Of a DNA stretch of 64,000 nucleotides, positions 1-9,887 are shown in pieces (position 1 is the first letter of the stretch; every line of letters begins with the position of its first letter). The position numbers and the translations under genes are program-made. The stretch is from Halomonas meridiana (lineage in GTDB: Bacteria > Pseudomonadota > Gammaproteobacteria > Pseudomonadales > Halomonadaceae), in NCBI RefSeq assembly GCF_009846525.1, contig NZ_CP024621.1, forward strand, positions 2,976,001 through 3,040,000. Direction: 5' to 3'. The notes under the pieces were generated by a model. It was not told where the DNA came from. It worked only from the letters and a program-made list of their open reading frames with translations, and ran no database searches.

Positions 1-253
1 CGCGATCTTTCATGCCGGAGTAGCCGATATCGCGCGGGGTGACACCGCACAAACGGCTGAGCAGTTTCACCACATCTAACGTGGTTTGATTGCGCTTTTC
101 AAGACGTAGCCACAGGTGCTCACCGTGGGCTTCCGGGGTGAAATCAAGCTGCTCATCGACGATGAAATCTTCCGGCTGCGCGCGATACTGGCCGGGGGCG
201 GGCGCGCCCAACGTGGGCGTCAAGCTGCGCTGCCACGCGGGGAGGTTAAGCAT
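1..253 (-). CDS. truD: tRNA pseudouridine(13) synthase TruD, N-terminal part
   Basis: This is the first 84 codons of TruD, which converts U13 of tRNA(Glu) to pseudouridine; the gene runs off the left edge. Translation from the ATG at 253 gives [11 protein letters not shown] and later [11 protein letters not shown], followed by GYSGMKDR at the window edge. That last stretch is the conserved TruD motif carrying the catalytic aspartate (KDR). The start overlaps the end of ispF by 8 bases, so the two genes are translationally coupled in an ispD-ispF-truD operon, an arrangement common in gammaproteobacteria. The function is well supported by motif and context; the missing C-terminal part cannot be judged. 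Confidence 0.93.
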   Translation of the reverse strand, partial: MLNLPAWQRSLTPTLGAPAPGQYRAQPEDFIVDEQLDFTPEAHGEHLWLRLEKRNQTTLDVVKLLSRLCGVTPRDIGYSGMKDR

Positions 254-734
254 TCGACGCCTCTTGCGCGGCCAGCAGCACCACCGCTTCGGCGGCGATT
301 CCTTCCCCTCGTCCGGTAAAACCAAGACGCTCGGTCGTGGTGGCTTTGACGTTGACCTGCCCCAGCGTCACGCCCAGTGTCTCGGCAATCGCGGCGCGCA
401 TGGCCTCGATATGCGGCGCCATTTTGGGGGCTTGTGCCATGATCGTGGCGTCCAGATTCACGACCTCGAACCCTTCGCTCCGCACCAGCGCGACCACATG
501 ACGAAGCAGGCCGCGACTGTCCGCGCCCTTCCATGCCGGGTCGGTATCGGGAAAGTGGCGGCCAATATCGCCTAGCGCGCAGGCACCGAGCAGCGCGTCG
601 CTAATGGCGTGAAGCAGAACATCGCCATCGGAGTGGGCAACGAACCCATGGTCGAACGGCAGCTTGACGCCGCCGATCATCAAATGATCACCCGGCCCAA
701 AGCGGTGTACATCGAAGCCGTGGCCAATTCGCAT
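246..734 (-). CDS. ispF: 2-C-methyl-D-erythritol 2,4-cyclodiphosphate synthase
   Basis: IspF cyclises CDP-methylerythritol 2-phosphate to the 2,4-cyclodiphosphate, releasing CMP, in the non-mevalonate isoprenoid pathway. The 162-residue length is normal for the family. The N-terminus [12 protein letters not shown] holds the metal ligands Asp and His (DVH), followed by [31 protein letters not shown], which is the family signature with the substrate loop and a third metal-binding His. [20 protein letters not shown] near the C-terminus is also typical. The start codon overlaps the ispD stop by one base (TAATG), so ispD and ispF are co-translated. Confidence 0.97.
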   Translation of the reverse strand: MRIGHGFDVHRFGPGDHLMIGGVKLPFDHGFVAHSDGDVLLHAISDALLGACALGDIGRHFPDTDPAWKGADSRGLLRHVVALVRSEGFEVVNLDATIMAQAPKMAPHIEAMRAAIAETLGVTLGQVNVKATTTERLGFTGRGEGIAAEAVVLLAAQEASNA

Positions 735-1441
735 TAGAAACTCCTGTTACTCGTGCTGCGCTGGGCAGCCATGATGGCAGCGGCCAGCGCTAAATCGTCA
801 GGGTGGGTGACCTTCATGTTGTCGCGCCGCCCGCTGACGAGCTTGGGGGCCTCCCCCAGCGCCTCGACGGCGGAGGCTTCGTCCGTGACCACGGTGCCCT
901 GCTGCTGGGCCTGGGTCAGCGCGTGATGCAGCAGCGCATAGCGAAACCCCTGTGGCGTCAGCGCGTGCCACAGGCCATCGCGCGGCTCGGTAGCGTGGCT
1001 CAAATGATCGCCCCGGTCGCGTTTCATGGTGTCAGCGACCGGCATGGCCAACAAAGCCCCACCCCGGTGGGCCTGGGCCGCATGATACAGAGCGCGAAGA
1101 TCGTCGCGGGTGATGCAGGGCCGTGCGACGTCATGGACCATGACCAGATCGTCGTCATCGGCGGCCATGGCCTGCAGGGCGTTCACGACGCTGTGCATGC
1201 GCTCTTCGCCCCCAGGCACCCGCTGCCACTGGGCAAACGGCACCCAGTCTGGCTGAAACCAGCGATCCTCGGGATCCAAACAGAGCACTAAACACGCCTG
1301 CGGAAAGGCGTCATGCAAACGCGCCAAAGTATGTGCCAAGATCGGTTGGCCCTCCAGATGGAGGTACTGCTTGGGCTTGTCGGCCCCCATGCGCTTACCC
1401 TGCCCGGCAGCGGGCACGACGAGCCAGAGTCGCGACGTCAT
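734..1441 (-). CDS. ispD: 2-C-methyl-D-erythritol 4-phosphate cytidylyltransferase
   Basis: IspD joins CTP and methylerythritol 4-phosphate to form CDP-methylerythritol in isoprenoid synthesis. The N-terminal nucleotide-binding loop reads [19 protein letters not shown], with the conserved Gly-rich turn and the lysines that contact [13 protein letters not shown] is the second family signature, and [12 protein letters not shown] and the C-terminal [11 protein letters not shown] are also characteristic. The length of 235 residues is usual. Its ATG overlaps the ftsB stop by four bases, and its stop overlaps the ispF start, giving a tight ftsB-ispD-ispF-truD operon, as in E. coli and relatives. 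Confidence 0.97.
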   Translation of the reverse strand: MTSRLWLVVPAAGQGKRMGADKPKQYLHLEGQPILAHTLARLHDAFPQACLVLCLDPEDRWFQPDWVPFAQWQRVPGGEERMHSVVNALQAMAADDDDLVMVHDVARPCITRDDLRALYHAAQAHRGGALLAMPVADTMKRDRGDHLSHATEPRDGLWHALTPQGFRYALLHHALTQAQQQGTVVTDEASAVEALGEAPKLVSGRRDNMKVTHPDDLALAAAIMAAQRSTSNRSF

Positions 1442-1803
1442 GGGTGCACGTCCTCACCTTCGTCTGGCGGAATGACCCCAGGCTGAGCCACGAGCCCGGC
1501 ATGGATGCCGACCAGCTCATTTTCGATGGCCACGCCCGGTACCCAGAAAAACTGCTCGTCGGTACGCACCATGCCCATATCGCTGCGGGCCCGCTCTTCG
1601 ATGGCATCCAGCCCGGTTTTCAAGTCGGTGACCTCCGCCGCCAGCCGCGCATTGCGCTCACGCAGCGGGTCGTTGGCAGCTTCCTGAATGGCGACCCGCT
1701 GCTCTACCTGCTGCAGGTCCTGCCAGCCGCCGTTTCCCAGCCAAAGCTGGTACTGCAGCAACCCCAGCACGGCCAGCAGCAGGCCTACGAGCCATTTGTG
1801 CAT
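1438..1803 (-). CDS. ftsB: Cell division protein FtsB
   Basis: FtsB is a small bitopic inner-membrane protein that forms a complex with FtsL and FtsQ at the septum. The protein starts MHKWLVGLLLAVLGLLQYQLWLG, one short cytoplasmic segment plus a single transmembrane helix. It continues into a predicted periplasmic coiled coil (about residues 27-70, rich in Gln, Glu, Ala and Leu) containing RERNARLAAEVTDLK. I chose the ATG at 1803 because AAGGA lies about 8 bases upstream; an in-frame ATG at 1812 directly abuts the Shine-Dalgarno and is less likely. A C-terminal acidic tail rich in Pro, Asp and Glu makes it slightly longer than the E. coli protein. The position directly ahead of ispD matches the usual gene order. 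Confidence 0.9.
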   Translation of the reverse strand: MHKWLVGLLLAVLGLLQYQLWLGNGGWQDLQQVEQRVAIQEAANDPLRERNARLAAEVTDLKTGLDAIEERARSDMGMVRTDEQFFWVPGVAIENELVGIHAGLVAQPGVIPPDEGEDVHP

Positions 1804-1885
1804 CACGGACATCCTTTGTGAAAGCGGAAACGGCGCGCATTATGCCATTAAGGGCTGAGTCCAGCGAGCCGCGACGCGGTGGGAG

Positions 1886-3034
1886 TTACTTAAACGGTAA
1901 CGCCTCTTCGGCGGCGTGGCGATAGGCCATGATATGGACACCCTCTTGCTGACAAAACTGCGCCACGCCAGCGGCCAGCCCCGGGTGTGCCACATAGTGC
2001 AGCGAACGCACCCGTTGGGGGGCAAAGCCTCGCACGAGCTTATGTTCGCCCTGGGTGCCAGGGTCGAACAGCGTCAATCCTTTGGCCAAGCAGGCGTCGA
2101 TGCCCTGGTAGTAACAGGCTTCGAAGTGCAGGCAATCGGCCACGACTTCGCTTCCCCAGTAACGGCCATAGAGCGTGCTCCCTCCCTGAAAATAGAGCGC
2201 TGCAGCGACGGGGCGCCCCTCCAGCCGAGCCTGCACCAGCATCAGCGCCTCGGGCATCACTTGGCGCAACCGTTCGAAGAAGGCGTGATTGAGATAGGGC
2301 GGGCGTCCGCGTTCGTGGTAAGTGATGGTGTAGCAGCGGTAAAAATGCGCCATGTCCACTTCGCTGATCTCCGCGCCTTCCAAGCGGTGCAGGGTGATCC
2401 CCTGGTCGGCCACTAAACGCCGCTCGCGCTTGATCATTTTCCGCCGTTTGGCGGTGAGGCTGGCAAGAAAACCGTCGAAATCACCGAAACCGCGATCCCG
2501 CCACTGAAACTGTACGCCTTCCCGAGCGATCAAGTCCGGACAGTGGCGCTGCCACGCCTCGACCTCCGGCTCGTCGGCAAACAGCAGATGCCAACTCGAC
2601 AGCGCCATGGCGTCACACTGCTCCCGCCAGCCCATCGCCAACTGCGCTCGAACAGCGTCAGCATCGGCCTCGGGAGCGATCAAGGTGCGCGGACCTGGCA
2701 CTGGCGTGAAGGGAATGGTGCTCAGTGCTTTCGGATAATACTTCCCACCCGCACGCTCCAGCGCCTCGGCCCACCCCCAGTCGAACACGTACTCTCCGTA
2801 GGAGTGATGCTTACGATACATTGGCAGCGCACCGACCAGCGTCTCGCCCTGCCAAACACATAGATGACAAGGCTCCCAGCCGGTCTCCGCGCTGACAGAG
2901 CCGCTAACCTCCAGCGCATGCAAAAAGTCGTGACGCAGGAAAGGCTGATCGTCACGCACGAGCGCATCCCACTGACTTGCCGCAACGGCCTCAATGGCAG
3001 GTAGAATGGAGAAGGAGAGCGGACGTAGAGGCAT
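1886..3034 (-). CDS. DUF482 (COG3146) GNAT-like acyltransferase family protein
   Basis: This is a 382-residue protein of the DUF482/COG3146 family, which has a GNAT-type fold and is distantly related to FemAB peptidyltransferases; the substrate is not established. Recognisable stretches are SVSAETGWEPCHL, PMYRKHHSYGEYVFDWGWA, FTPVPGPRTL, LTAKRRKMIKRERR and FYRCYTITYHERGRPPYL, followed by the C-terminal GTQGEHKLVRGFAP, all family hallmarks. I prefer the ATG at 3034 because GGGAG lies six bases upstream; an ATG at 3058 is also in frame. It is monocistronic, with a 146-bp divergent gap (if the upstream start is used) to the aldehyde dehydrogenase at 3205. The role is unknown. Confidence 0.85.
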   Translation of the reverse strand: MPLRPLSFSILPAIEAVAASQWDALVRDDQPFLRHDFLHALEVSGSVSAETGWEPCHLCVWQGETLVGALPMYRKHHSYGEYVFDWGWAEALERAGGKYYPKALSTIPFTPVPGPRTLIAPEADADAVRAQLAMGWREQCDAMALSSWHLLFADEPEVEAWQRHCPDLIAREGVQFQWRDRGFGDFDGFLASLTAKRRKMIKRERRLVADQGITLHRLEGAEISEVDMAHFYRCYTITYHERGRPPYLNHAFFERLRQVMPEALMLVQARLEGRPVAAALYFQGGSTLYGRYWGSEVVADCLHFEACYYQGIDACLAKGLTLFDPGTQGEHKLVRGFAPQRVRSLHYVAHPGLAAGVAQFCQQEGVHIMAYRHAAEEALPFK

Positions 3035-3204
3035 AACATCTCCCGGGCACACTGGCACAAATGGCGGATGGCTTACTGTACCACTCCGGCCGCCTATGCG
3101 TATGAACCGCCTTCATTTATCAACCAGCGGGGATGCTGGGCAGAAGTGCGCCAACACCGCTCACAAGCACGCTGTACCGACACCCGTGACTCCAAGGAGA
3201 GGCT

Positions 3205-4560
3205 ATGACTCGCGACTTGACGGATAGTTTACAGGCGCAGCGCCAAGCAGCCGGCCCCGCGCCTTTTCCAACGCTGGCCGTTCGTCGTGAACGCTTGGCA
3301 CGCCTCGCCAGTATGACGAAACGCCACCAGCAGGCGATCGTACGGGCCATCCAGCGCGATTTTGGTCAACGCAGCGAGACCGAGATCCACCTGGCCGAGA
3401 TCATTCCGGTACTCCACGCAGCGCGCCACGCCCGCCGACACCTTTGGCACTGGATGCGACCTCGCCGCGCGGGCGTTCCTCTGCGGCTCTGGCCCGCTCG
3501 CGCCCGCATTGCCCCGCAGCCGCTAGGCGTCGTGGGCGTGATGTCTCCCTGGAACTACCCATGGAGCCTCAGCTTGATGCCGGTCATCGATGCGTTGGCA
3601 GCGGGCAACACGGTCATGCTCAAACCCAGCGAGTTGACGCCCCACACCAGCGCGCTGCTCGCCAAGCTGGTGCCTCAATACTTCACGCCAGAGGAGTTCT
3701 GCGTGATTCAGGGCGGAATCGAGGTGGCCAGAGCGTTCAGCGCGTTACCGTTTGATCATTTGGTGTTTACGGGTTCGACCCACGTGGGCCGTCAGGTGGC
3801 GATGGCCGCCGCTGCGAACCTTACCCCCGTCACCTTGGAGCTGGGCGGTAAGTCACTGGCACTGGTGGCCAGCGATGCGGATCTCGACAGCGCCGCCGAC
3901 GCGATTATCTTCGGTAAGGGTTTCAACGGCGGACAAACCTGTATCGCGCCGGATTACGTGATCGTGGAGAGCCGCCGCTTGGATGCGCTGACCCATGCCC
4001 TGGAGCGTGCCATTCGCCGCCAGCGACCCACAGACATCGAGGCGACCGGCTACGTCAGTGAGGCCCACCGGGTGCGGATCGACGCATTACTGAACGACGC
4101 CCGTGACCACGGCTGCCGCGTGATCGAGCATGGCGACCATGCACCGGCCCTCGTGATCGATCCGCACCAGCGCCTGCCATTGATGCAAGAAGAGATTTTT
4201 GGACGTGCGCTGCCTGTCATCAGCGTCAAGCGAATTGACGACGCCGTGCGGCTGATCAATCAACGTCCCCACCCTTTGGTGCTGTATGCCTTTACACACC
4301 AGACGACGCTGCAGGAAACCCTGCGCCGCGGCACCCGCTCCGGCGCGCTGGTATTCAATGACACCCTGATCCACCACGCCGTCCCTTCGCTCCCCTTTGG
4401 CGGCGTGGGCGAGAGCGGCAGCGGCGCGTATCACGGTCGACACGGCTTCGAACGGTTTAGCCATCTTCGCAGCATGTTTTACCAGTCCAAGCGCCCTAGC
4501 AGCCGCTGGCTACGACCGCCTTATCATCGCTGGCTGCTAAAATTACTTCGCCTTGGCTAA
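3205..4560 (+). CDS. Aldehyde dehydrogenase, coniferyl-aldehyde-dehydrogenase type
   Basis: This NAD(P)-dependent aldehyde dehydrogenase has 451 residues and resembles the class-3/coniferyl aldehyde dehydrogenase subgroup, which lacks the long N-terminal extension of other ALDHs. Visible elements are VVGVMSPWNYPW (cofactor and substrate channel, catalytic Asn), LKPSELTPHTS, FTGSTHVGRQV (cofactor loop), LELGGKSLALV (general base Glu) and NGGQTCIAPDY with the catalytic cysteine. EEIFGRALPV is also conserved. The C-terminus is basic and hydrophobic (SSRWLRPPYHRWLLKLLRLG), which in this subgroup may attach the enzyme to the membrane. AAGGAG precedes the start. The physiological aldehyde cannot be told from sequence; neighbours give no pathway. 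Confidence 0.88.
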   Translation: MTRDLTDSLQAQRQAAGPAPFPTLAVRRERLARLASMTKRHQQAIVRAIQRDFGQRSETEIHLAEIIPVLHAARHARRHLWHWMRPRRAGVPLRLWPARARIAPQPLGVVGVMSPWNYPWSLSLMPVIDALAAGNTVMLKPSELTPHTSALLAKLVPQYFTPEEFCVIQGGIEVARAFSALPFDHLVFTGSTHVGRQVAMAAAANLTPVTLELGGKSLALVASDADLDSAADAIIFGKGFNGGQTCIAPDYVIVESRRLDALTHALERAIRRQRPTDIEATGYVSEAHRVRIDALLNDARDHGCRVIEHGDHAPALVIDPHQRLPLMQEEIFGRALPVISVKRIDDAVRLINQRPHPLVLYAFTHQTTLQETLRRGTRSGALVFNDTLIHHAVPSLPFGGVGESGSGAYHGRHGFERFSHLRSMFYQSKRPSSRWLRPPYHRWLLKLLRLG

Positions 4561-4631
4561 AGCTAGCGGGCTAATGTCCGATACTTCTCTAATACGTTTT
4601 TTTCATAAGCCCCTCACGTTTAGGAAACGCC

Positions 4632-7256
4632 ATGCAAGCCGCCGAGCGACCGGAGAATGAATCACAGCGCCTGACAGCCTTGCATGCGTTACGCATCCTC
4701 GATACGCCCATCGACGACGCTTTCGAGCAGCTGACCCAGCTTGCCTGCGATCTCTTCGACGTTCCGACCGCGCTGGTGTCGCTCGTGGACGAGGAGCGTC
4801 AGTGGTTCAAATCGCATCATGGGCTTGATGCCTGCGAAACCCGTCGCGAGATCTCCTTTTGTGCCCATGCGGTCGCTGCCAATACGCCGTTGGTCATCGA
4901 AGATACCGGCGATGATCCACGCTTTGCCGACAATCCGCTGGTGCAAGGGATGCCCCATATCCGCTTTTACGCCGGACATCCGCTCAGACCCACCGGAGAG
5001 CTGGCCGTGGGCACCCTGTGCTTGATCAGCGACCGGCCTCGCACTTTCTCGGCGCGAGACAGGCAGATACTGGCTCGCTTGGCAGGACAAGTGGACGAGC
5101 TGCTACGCCAGCACCAAATGCGTCATACCCTCTCGCAGGTCACCCGGCGTTACGAGGCGTTGTTCAATGAGAGCGCAACCGGCATCGTGCGTATCGACCG
5201 CGAAGGCAAAGTGCTGGGCATCAACCCCTATGCGCTCACGATGCTGGGCTATACCAAACAGGAGGTCGTTGGCCGTAACGTCTCGATGCTAACACCGCCT
5301 ACAATTCGCGCGGAGCACGACCACTTTATCGCGCGCTTTCTGACGGGCAGCGACCCCAAGGTGATCGGTCGAGGCCGGGAAGTGGAGGCGCTGCATAAAG
5401 AGGGGCGTCTCGTCCCCGTTCATCTTGCGGTCAACGCCATTCACAACGAACAGGACGAGGTGGTGGAGTTTCTCGGCATTCTCACTAACCTGAGCGATGT
5501 GTACGACGCCAACCACCGAATGCATAAAGAGCAGAGCCTGTTGAAGGTGCTGCACCAGGGAATTACCGACTACCAAGCCTTGATGTCCGGCGAGCAGCTG
5601 TGGTCCTTCCTCATGGAAGCGCTGCGTGAGCTGACCGACAGCGATTATGCGCTGATTGGCGAAGTACTGCCGACGAGCACCACGAACGCCCTCAAAATTC
5701 ACGCCATCACCGATCTCTCCTGGAGCGATGAATCGCGCCATTTGATGGAGCAGCTACGCAGCGGGGATATGAGGTTGACCAACCCCGACTCGTTGCTGGG
5801 ACGCGTATTCGCACACGGCGACGTGGTGATCACCGACGACGTGTATCACCACGCTCAACGTGGCGGCTTCCCTCCCGGCCATCCGCGAATCGACAACTAC
5901 TTGGGTGCGCCGATTTTCAGCGGTGATAAGCTGATTGGCATGTTCGCCATTGCCAACAGCCAGCAAACGCTCAGCCAGACGCTGTTGGATTGGCTGCAGC
6001 CGTTTACCGACACCTGTGCCCTGCTGATCAATTTGTACCGGCAGATGGCCGAGCGTGAGCAGGTCACCCGGGATCTTGCTGCCGCTAGAGATCAGGCCGA
6101 ACAGGCCAATAAGGCGAAAAGCGAGTTCCTGTCGTCCATGAGCCACGAGCTGCGCACACCGCTTAACGCCATCCTCGGGTTTGCACAGCTACTGGGCAAA
6201 GGGCGCCGCGACCCGCTCAGCGAGAAGCAGCAGCGCCAGGTCAATCAAATCGAAAAGAGCGGGCAGCACCTGCTGAGCTTGATCAACGAAGTGCTTGATT
6301 TGGCCAAAATCGAGTCAGGCCACATGACGCTCTCCATCGAGCCCATTGCAATGGAGGGCGTGATCGACGACGCCTGCAGCACGCTGGAAGCCAGTATCGA
6401 TGCCGCCGGGCTGACGCTTCAGCGCCCGCCGCTGGCCAAGCCATGGCAGGTGGCCGCTGACTACACCCGTACCAAGCAGGTGCTGCTCAACCTGCTCTCC
6501 AACGCCATCAAATACAATCGCCCGCAAGGTTCGATACGGATGACCGTCGAACAGCAGGGCAGCGAGCTGTGCGTTCGCGTGACCGATTCTGGGTATGGCA
6601 TCGCGCCGGAGCGCCAACACGAACTCTTCGAACCATTCAATCGGCTCGATGCCGAGCATGGCACCATCGAAGGCACCGGTATTGGGCTGGCGATCACCCG
6701 TGAGCTGGTGGAGCGCATGCGGGGGCAGATCGGTGTGACGAGCACGCCTGGGCAGGGCGCCACCTTCTGGTTCACGCTTCCGCTCACCGAGGCCAGCCCC
6801 CCGAATGAATCATCGGTGGCGAGAACGCTATCCAACGCCGCGGCGAACCCACGTCGCCTACACCTGCTGTATATCGAAGACAACCCCACTAACCAGCGTT
6901 TGATGGAAGATATCATGGAGGATTTTGATCAAGTGCGGCTGCAGACCGTCACCAGTGCCGAGCTGGGGCTCGACATCATGCGCCACTCTCCCCCCGATTT
7001 GGTGCTGATGGACATTCATTTGCCCGGCATGAACGGCTATCAAGCGCTGGATGCGATTCAGCACGATCCGCGATTGCAGCATATTCCGGTGGTGGCACTC
7101 TCCGCGAACGCCATGGAGCGCGACCGAGCGCACGGTTTAGCCGCTGGGTTTGCCGACTATCTCACCAAGCCGATTGATATCGACCAACTCTCCTCGACAC
7201 TGAGTCGCTACGTATCGGCAGCCTCTGTCACAGAAACACCAAGGAAGGCGCCATGA
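4632..7256 (+). CDS. Hybrid sensor histidine kinase, GAF-PAS-GAF-HisKA-HATPase-REC
   Basis: This 874-residue cytoplasmic hybrid kinase has no evident membrane segment. An N-terminal GAF domain (about 20-165) contains FCAHAVAANTPLVIEDT and IRFYAGHPL. A PAS domain (about 170-290) contains FNESATGIVRIDREGKVLGIN. A second GAF follows (about 310-480). The HisKA domain holds SSMSHELRTPLNAILGF with the phosphorylated His at residue 505. The HATPase domain has LLNLLSNAIKYN, DSGYGIAPE and GTGIGLAITREL. A C-terminal receiver (about 745-865) has the acceptor Asp794 in LMDIHLPGMNG. The gene overlaps the next by four bases (ATGA), so phosphotransfer or shared function with the REC-EAL protein is likely. 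The signal is unknown; the tandem GAF suggests a small soluble ligand or redox cue. Confidence 0.92.
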   Translation: MQAAERPENESQRLTALHALRILDTPIDDAFEQLTQLACDLFDVPTALVSLVDEERQWFKSHHGLDACETRREISFCAHAVAANTPLVIEDTGDDPRFADNPLVQGMPHIRFYAGHPLRPTGELAVGTLCLISDRPRTFSARDRQILARLAGQVDELLRQHQMRHTLSQVTRRYEALFNESATGIVRIDREGKVLGINPYALTMLGYTKQEVVGRNVSMLTPPTIRAEHDHFIARFLTGSDPKVIGRGREVEALHKEGRLVPVHLAVNAIHNEQDEVVEFLGILTNLSDVYDANHRMHKEQSLLKVLHQGITDYQALMSGEQLWSFLMEALRELTDSDYALIGEVLPTSTTNALKIHAITDLSWSDESRHLMEQLRSGDMRLTNPDSLLGRVFAHGDVVITDDVYHHAQRGGFPPGHPRIDNYLGAPIFSGDKLIGMFAIANSQQTLSQTLLDWLQPFTDTCALLINLYRQMAEREQVTRDLAAARDQAEQANKAKSEFLSSMSHELRTPLNAILGFAQLLGKGRRDPLSEKQQRQVNQIEKSGQHLLSLINEVLDLAKIESGHMTLSIEPIAMEGVIDDACSTLEASIDAAGLTLQRPPLAKPWQVAADYTRTKQVLLNLLSNAIKYNRPQGSIRMTVEQQGSELCVRVTDSGYGIAPERQHELFEPFNRLDAEHGTIEGTGIGLAITRELVERMRGQIGVTSTPGQGATFWFTLPLTEASPPNESSVARTLSNAAANPRRLHLLYIEDNPTNQRLMEDIMEDFDQVRLQTVTSAELGLDIMRHSPPDLVLMDIHLPGMNGYQALDAIQHDPRLQHIPVVALSANAMERDRAHGLAAGFADYLTKPIDIDQLSSTLSRYVSAASVTETPRKAP

Positions 7257-9022
7257 CGTTTATGAACAAGTATCTACTGGTAGTGGATGACAACAGCATC
7301 AACGTCGAGTTACTGCTGGACCTGCTGGACGACCAGGGATTCGACAATGTGCACGGCCTCAGCGACCCGCGGCTTGTGCTGGCGCACTGCCAAGCGGCAC
7401 TCCCCGACCTGATCTTGCTCGACATTCGTATGCCCTACCTCGATGGCTACGGCGTCATGGAGCAGCTGCAGTCAACGTTTGCCGAACATACGCCGCCGGT
7501 TATCGTGCTGACCGCACAAATCGATGACGAAACGCGTCACCGAGCGTTAAGCATGGGAGTGCGCGACTTTCTGACCAAACCCTTCAAGCATGACGAAGTG
7601 CTGCAGCGGATACGCAACACCCTAAGCGTGGAGCATCGCTATCAGGTGCGCGACAAGCAGGCCGAAACGCTTGAGCAAATGGTCGCCAAGCGCACCGAAG
7701 AGCTGGACCGCCAGTCGCGTACCGACCCCATCACCCAACTACCCAACCGGCGGGCGCTAACGCAGTACCTGGCCGACGCGGCGCGACAGGGCCGCCCCAC
7801 GGGGCTGTTGTTCATCGCGCTGGATCACCTCGATGATGTCGTCCGTTTACATGGCTACGGCATTGCCGACCAGCTCATGGTGCATATCAGCCATCGGCTC
7901 GACGATCAGTTGGAAGCGAGCAGCACGCTCGGGCTGTGGGGCGGCAGCGAGCTCTTGGTGATCACCCCAACGGCCGAGCTGAGCGAGCTGCGCCAGTTGG
8001 CCTCGCGACTGCTGAGCTGCTTCGAGCACGATCAAACCTTGGGCGACCTGCTGCTACCGCTGAACGCCCGCATCGGCATCAGCTGGTCTCAAGGCCATTT
8101 CAAGACCGAGCGCTTGGTGCACATGGCCGCCCTGGCGCTGCCGCAAAGCGGCTCACTCAGGCTGCAAAGCTACAACGAAACCCTGGAAAACCATCAGCGC
8201 CATCGGCTGCATCTGCAGCAGGCCATTCGTGGCGCGACCCAGCGCGGGGAAATGTCGCTCGCCTTTCAGCCCAAGCTCTCGCTCGAGACCCAGCGCGTGA
8301 TTGGGGCTGAGGCGCTGCTGCGCTGGCATCACCCAGAGCTGGGCCACGTCTCTCCCGGCGATTTCATTCCGCTGGCAGAGGCGAGCGGTGATATCCTCTC
8401 GATTGGCGAATGGGTGCTGGAAGAAGCCATGCGCTATATTGCCGACTGGCGGGCCAAGGGGCTGCTGGACGACAATTTCCATATTGCCGTGAACGTGGCG
8501 GCGCGCCAGCTGGCGCGTAAGGACTTTGCCGAAAACCTGCTAGCTCGCCTGGCCAAGCACGGCATACCGGAGCGTTTTTTCGCCCTGGAAGTCACCGAGT
8601 CGGGCCTGCTTAGTGATATGCACAATGCGCGCATTCAGCTAGCGCAACTGGCCGAGGTGAACATAGCCGTGGCCATCGATGACTTTGGTACCGGGCACTC
8701 GTCGCTGGCATATGTCAAAACGCTGCCGTTCTCGACGTTGAAAATCGACCGTGCCTTCGTCATGGACATCGAAAAAGATCCAATCGACCGGCATCTAGCG
8801 CTCACCATCACCCAGCTTGCCCATGCCGTGGGCTGCGACGTGGTGGCCGAAGGCATCGAAACCGCCGCCCAGGCCGACTACTTACGTTCAATTGGTTGCG
8901 AAGCTGCACAAGGGTATTACTATGCTCGTCCGCTGCCCGCCGATGAGTTCTATCACTGGTGCAGGGAGTGGACACCCCATTCACATCTAACGCTTGCCAC
9001 GGAGTCAGTTAATGGCGCATGA
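7253..9022 (+). CDS. Response regulator with degenerate GGDEF and intact EAL domain (probable c-di-GMP phosphodiesterase)
   Basis: The 589-residue protein begins with a receiver domain whose acceptor is Asp57 ([13 protein letters not shown]), followed by a helical linker and a GGDEF-like domain. The active-site loop reads WGGSELLVI (GGSEL at 230-234), so the catalytic GG(D/E)EF is degenerate and cyclase activity is unlikely. The EAL domain is intact: EALLRW at 353-358, NVAARQL, the Glu in EVTESGL, and [24 protein letters not shown], then the late Glu in VAEGIET. It most likely hydrolyses c-di-GMP to pGpG, controlled by phosphorylation from the overlapping hybrid kinase. The start could be the second in-frame ATG at 7262. 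The end overlaps the HexR-like gene by 11 bases. Confidence 0.92.
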   Translation: MTFMNKYLLVVDDNSINVELLLDLLDDQGFDNVHGLSDPRLVLAHCQAALPDLILLDIRMPYLDGYGVMEQLQSTFAEHTPPVIVLTAQIDDETRHRALSMGVRDFLTKPFKHDEVLQRIRNTLSVEHRYQVRDKQAETLEQMVAKRTEELDRQSRTDPITQLPNRRALTQYLADAARQGRPTGLLFIALDHLDDVVRLHGYGIADQLMVHISHRLDDQLEASSTLGLWGGSELLVITPTAELSELRQLASRLLSCFEHDQTLGDLLLPLNARIGISWSQGHFKTERLVHMAALALPQSGSLRLQSYNETLENHQRHRLHLQQAIRGATQRGEMSLAFQPKLSLETQRVIGAEALLRWHHPELGHVSPGDFIPLAEASGDILSIGEWVLEEAMRYIADWRAKGLLDDNFHIAVNVAARQLARKDFAENLLARLAKHGIPERFFALEVTESGLLSDMHNARIQLAQLAEVNIAVAIDDFGTGHSSLAYVKTLPFSTLKIDRAFVMDIEKDPIDRHLALTITQLAHAVGCDVVAEGIETAAQADYLRSIGCEAAQGYYYARPLPADEFYHWCREWTPHSHLTLATESVNGA

Positions 9023-9875
9023 CCTGCTAGAACGCTTACGGGAACGCTTGGAAGAATTGAACCGCTCTGAGCGTAAAGTCGCGAACGTCATCTTGGAAGA
9101 TCCCGCAGCGGCCACCAGCCTGAGCATCGCCAGCCTCGCCCAAGCGGCGAGCGTCAGTGAGCCTACCGTCAACCGGTTCTGCCGTAATTTCGGCGCCAAG
9201 GGCTATCCCGATTTCAAAATCAAACTGGCCCAAAGCCTAGCAGGCGGCACGCCTTATGTAACCCGCGCCGTCGAACCCGGCGATACCGCCACGCAGTACA
9301 CCCATAAAATCTTTGGGGCGACCATTGCCGCGCTTGATGAAGCTCAGCGGGAAGTGGACATGGCGGCCGTCGAGCGGATGGTGGATTATCTGACGCAAGC
9401 CAAGCAGATTCACTTTTTTGGGTTGGGGGCATCCGGCGCCGTCGCGCAGGACGCCCAGCATAAATTCTTCCGCTTCAACCTGCCGGTCATGGCGTACGTC
9501 GACGTGCTGATGCAGCGCATGGTGGCAGCGGCCTGCCATACCGGCGATGTGGTGGTGATCATCTCCTACACCGGGCGCACGCGTGAGCTGGTCGACATTG
9601 CCAAGGTAGCCAGAGAGGCTGGCGCCGTGGTGTTGGGGATTACCGCGCCAGACTCTCCGCTCTCGCAGGAGTGCACGGCCACGCTGGAAGTCGCCACTCC
9701 CGAAGATACCGACCACTACATGCCGATGACTTCGCGGGTCATTCAACTTACGCTGATCGATGCTCTCGCCACTGGGGTGACGCTTAGGCGCGGCGAAGAT
9801 TTCTTGCCGCACCTAAAAAAGATCAAGGACAGCCTGCGCGATACTCGGTTTCCAGTGGAAAAACCCACCAAATAA
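9012..9875 (+). CDS. hexR: RpiR/HexR-family transcriptional regulator
   Basis: The protein has 287 residues with an N-terminal RpiR helix-turn-helix ([42 protein letters not shown]) and a C-terminal SIS sugar-phosphate domain ([39 protein letters not shown]). The helix-turn-helix sequence and the following GTPYVTRAV match HexR. Known HexR proteins repress Entner-Doudoroff and central carbon genes and release DNA on binding 2-keto-3-deoxy-6-phosphogluconate. I chose the ATG at 9012, with GGAG at 9001, rather than 8994, which lies deeper in the upstream gene. Unusually, no zwf-edd-type genes adjoin it; it is instead the last gene of a c-di-GMP signalling operon. Assignment as HexR rather than another RpiR member is by sequence impression. 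Confidence 0.82.
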   Translation: MAHDLLERLRERLEELNRSERKVANVILEDPAAATSLSIASLAQAASVSEPTVNRFCRNFGAKGYPDFKIKLAQSLAGGTPYVTRAVEPGDTATQYTHKIFGATIAALDEAQREVDMAAVERMVDYLTQAKQIHFFGLGASGAVAQDAQHKFFRFNLPVMAYVDVLMQRMVAAACHTGDVVVIISYTGRTRELVDIAKVAREAGAVVLGITAPDSPLSQECTATLEVATPEDTDHYMPMTSRVIQLTLIDALATGVTLRRGEDFLPHLKKIKDSLRDTRFPVEKPTK

Positions 9876-9887
9876 GCGTCGCTAGGG

